Shown: piece after piece, positions 63,289 through 64,000 of the stretch
Position numbering within the stretch: position 1 is the stretch's first letter
Layout of the letters: the number at the start of each line of letters is the position of its first letter
Assembly: GCF_009017255.1 (NCBI RefSeq)
Contig: NZ_WBZB01000037.1
Location: 28,007-92,006, forward strand
Length of the DNA: 64,000 nucleotides
Reading direction: 5' to 3'
DNA from: Alkaliphilus serpentinus
Lineage (GTDB): Bacteria > Bacillota > Clostridia > Peptostreptococcales > Natronincolaceae
Made by a program: the position numbers and the translations under genes
The notes under the pieces: model-generated
Told to the model about the DNA's origin: nothing
Databases searched by the model: none
The model's input: only the letters and a program-made list of their open reading frames with translations

Positions 63289-63373
63289 TCATCAATAGTA
63301 TCCAATAAACAAATGGTTCTAGACTGGCGTTAGCTTCATCAGGAACCATGTACTTAGATATCATAAAATTAAA

Positions 63374-63450
63374 TGGTGGGCCTTCAGGGACTCGAACCCC
63401 GGACCTGCCGGTTATGAGCCGGACGCTCTGACCAACTGAGCTAAAGGCCC
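63374..63450 (-). tRNA. tRNA-Met(CAT), elongator
   Basis: 77 nt. Acceptor GGGCCTT/AAGGCCC, loop CTCATAA, anticodon CAT, T-arm with TTCGAGT, encoded CCA. The perfect first base pair (G-C) argues against initiator tRNA. A lysidine-type tRNA-Ile(CAT) is the less likely alternative. Confidence 0.85.
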
Positions 63451-63523
63451 TTATATATAGGGTTACATGATATCTAAGAAGTTTCACAGCTAAATCTACC
63501 CATGTCTTTTTAAGCCACTGCCA

Positions 63524-63544
63524 ACTCTAACCTCTAACTTCTAA
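63524..63544. repeat. Heptad repeat beside tRNA-Ser
   Basis: CTCTAAC, CTCTAAC, TTCTAAA, ending one base short of the tRNA-Ser(GCT) 3' end. Confidence 0.75.
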
Positions 63545-63545
63545 A

Positions 63546-63637
63546 TGGCGGAGAAGGCGGGATTCGAACCCGCGCACCGCTTGCGCGATCTAACGGTTTA
63601 GCAAACCGTCCTCTTCAGCCTACTTGAGTACTTCTCC
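63546..63637 (-). tRNA. tRNA-Ser(GCT)
   Basis: 92 nt with a long variable arm. Acceptor GGAGAAG/CTTCTCC, anticodon stem ACGGTT / AACCGT, anticodon GCT, encoded CCA. Confidence 0.95.
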
Positions 63638-63641
63638 ATAT

Positions 63642-63663
63642 TGGATGTCGGATATCGGAGGTC
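63642..63663. repeat. Heptad repeat between tRNAs
   Basis: GGATGTC, GGATATC, GGAGGTC: three degenerate 7-base units. Confidence 0.7.
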
Positions 63664-63740
63664 AGCTTGCCTGATTTCAAGGTGTGAATTCGTAAAGAAA
63701 TTCAACTCATTTTTATGTTTTCCGGCAATCTGATTTTATC

Positions 63741-63843
<103 letters not shown>

Positions 63844-63923
63844 ATCTTATTAGTACAGAATTCAGTTTAACATATTTATATTTAAAATGTCAATAATTAA
63901 GATTGCAATGAAGTCACTAACAG

Positions 63924-63951
63924 ATTATAGCATAGGTGGTGTTGTATTCAA
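63924..63951 (-). promoter_or_regulatory. Promoter of the five-tRNA operon
   Basis: TTGAAT at 63946-63951 and TATAAT at 63924-63929, spacer 16; about 80 bases before tRNA-Ser(TGA). Nothing else seen to the window end. Confidence 0.65.
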
Positions 63952-64000
63952 TACAATCCTATCTGTAATATTAACCAACTTTGAATGAAAAACTAAATTC

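Overview
The window reads as chromosome of a low-GC, anaerobic, endospore-forming Firmicute of class Clostridia. Signs are AGGAGG-type ribosome binding sites with frequent TTG/GTG starts, a SpoVB-family flippase, a SleB-type hydrolase, a zinc-type S14, a tungsten/molybdenum aldehyde:ferredoxin oxidoreductase, an FeFe-hydrogenase-like protein and a sodium-pumping NQR-type operon. Gene content and style resemble Alkaliphilus/Natronincola-type bacteria; that placement is inference. No prophage, complete insertion sequence or CRISPR array is visible.

Layout. 1-0.6 kb: end of an AOR operon. 0.8-4.6 kb: heterodimeric ABC exporter. 4.7-7.4 kb: two tiny genes, arginine deiminase and a PHP phosphatase. 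7.4-12.2 kb: zinc-ribbon protein, stand-alone ribosomal protein S14, a GGDEF/RHH protein, SpoVB-like flippase, PolX. 12.6-16.5 kb: a molybdopterin operon (MoeA, MoeA-PBP fusion, MOSC) behind a structured leader. 16.5-19.8 kb: repeats and structured RNA, a small FtsH paralogue, two small proteins, tRNA-Ala. 19.9-26.5 kb: pseudouridine synthase, NAD kinase, a GlnK/GlnL-like two-component system with an unknown partner, and a dicarboxylate/amino-acid symporter. 26.7-31.6 kb: hydrogenase-like iron-sulfur protein, WYL-like protein, a cation exchanger behind a manganese riboswitch, MATE pump, a DUF421 remnant, tRNA-Val. 31.9-35.9 kb: nqrBCDEF without nqrA. 36-43.4 kb: seven-gene lysine/diaminopimelate operon under a lysine riboswitch. 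43.6-52.9 kb: folC, a Ytr-type GntR/ABC operon with a palindromic operator, cyclic amidohydrolase, cell-wall hydrolase, nitrilase, acyltransferase. 53-58.2 kb: moaC, thiI-nifS pair, LUD protein, a candidate small RNA, asparaginase. 58.2-64 kb: UvrD-like helicase, SLH protein, YprB-like exonuclease and a five-tRNA operon.

How the parts connect. Molybdopterin genes (moeA operon, moaC) fit the AOR at the left edge. Cation handling recurs (NQR, Na+/Ca2+ exchanger, symporter), as expected of a sodium-based energy economy. Control by RNA is prominent: a lysine riboswitch, a yybP-ykoY manganese riboswitch, a structured moeA leader and a candidate C-rich small RNA.

The least explained material is intergenic. 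(a) Short inverted-repeat elements sit between two copies of a gene's terminator hairpin, at two loci, with a remnant at a third. (b) Degenerate heptanucleotide tandem repeats occur at about ten places. (c) A three-way-junction structure lies near 16.7 kb. The clearest protein-level oddity is the NQR operon that has neither NqrA nor RnfB/RnfC.
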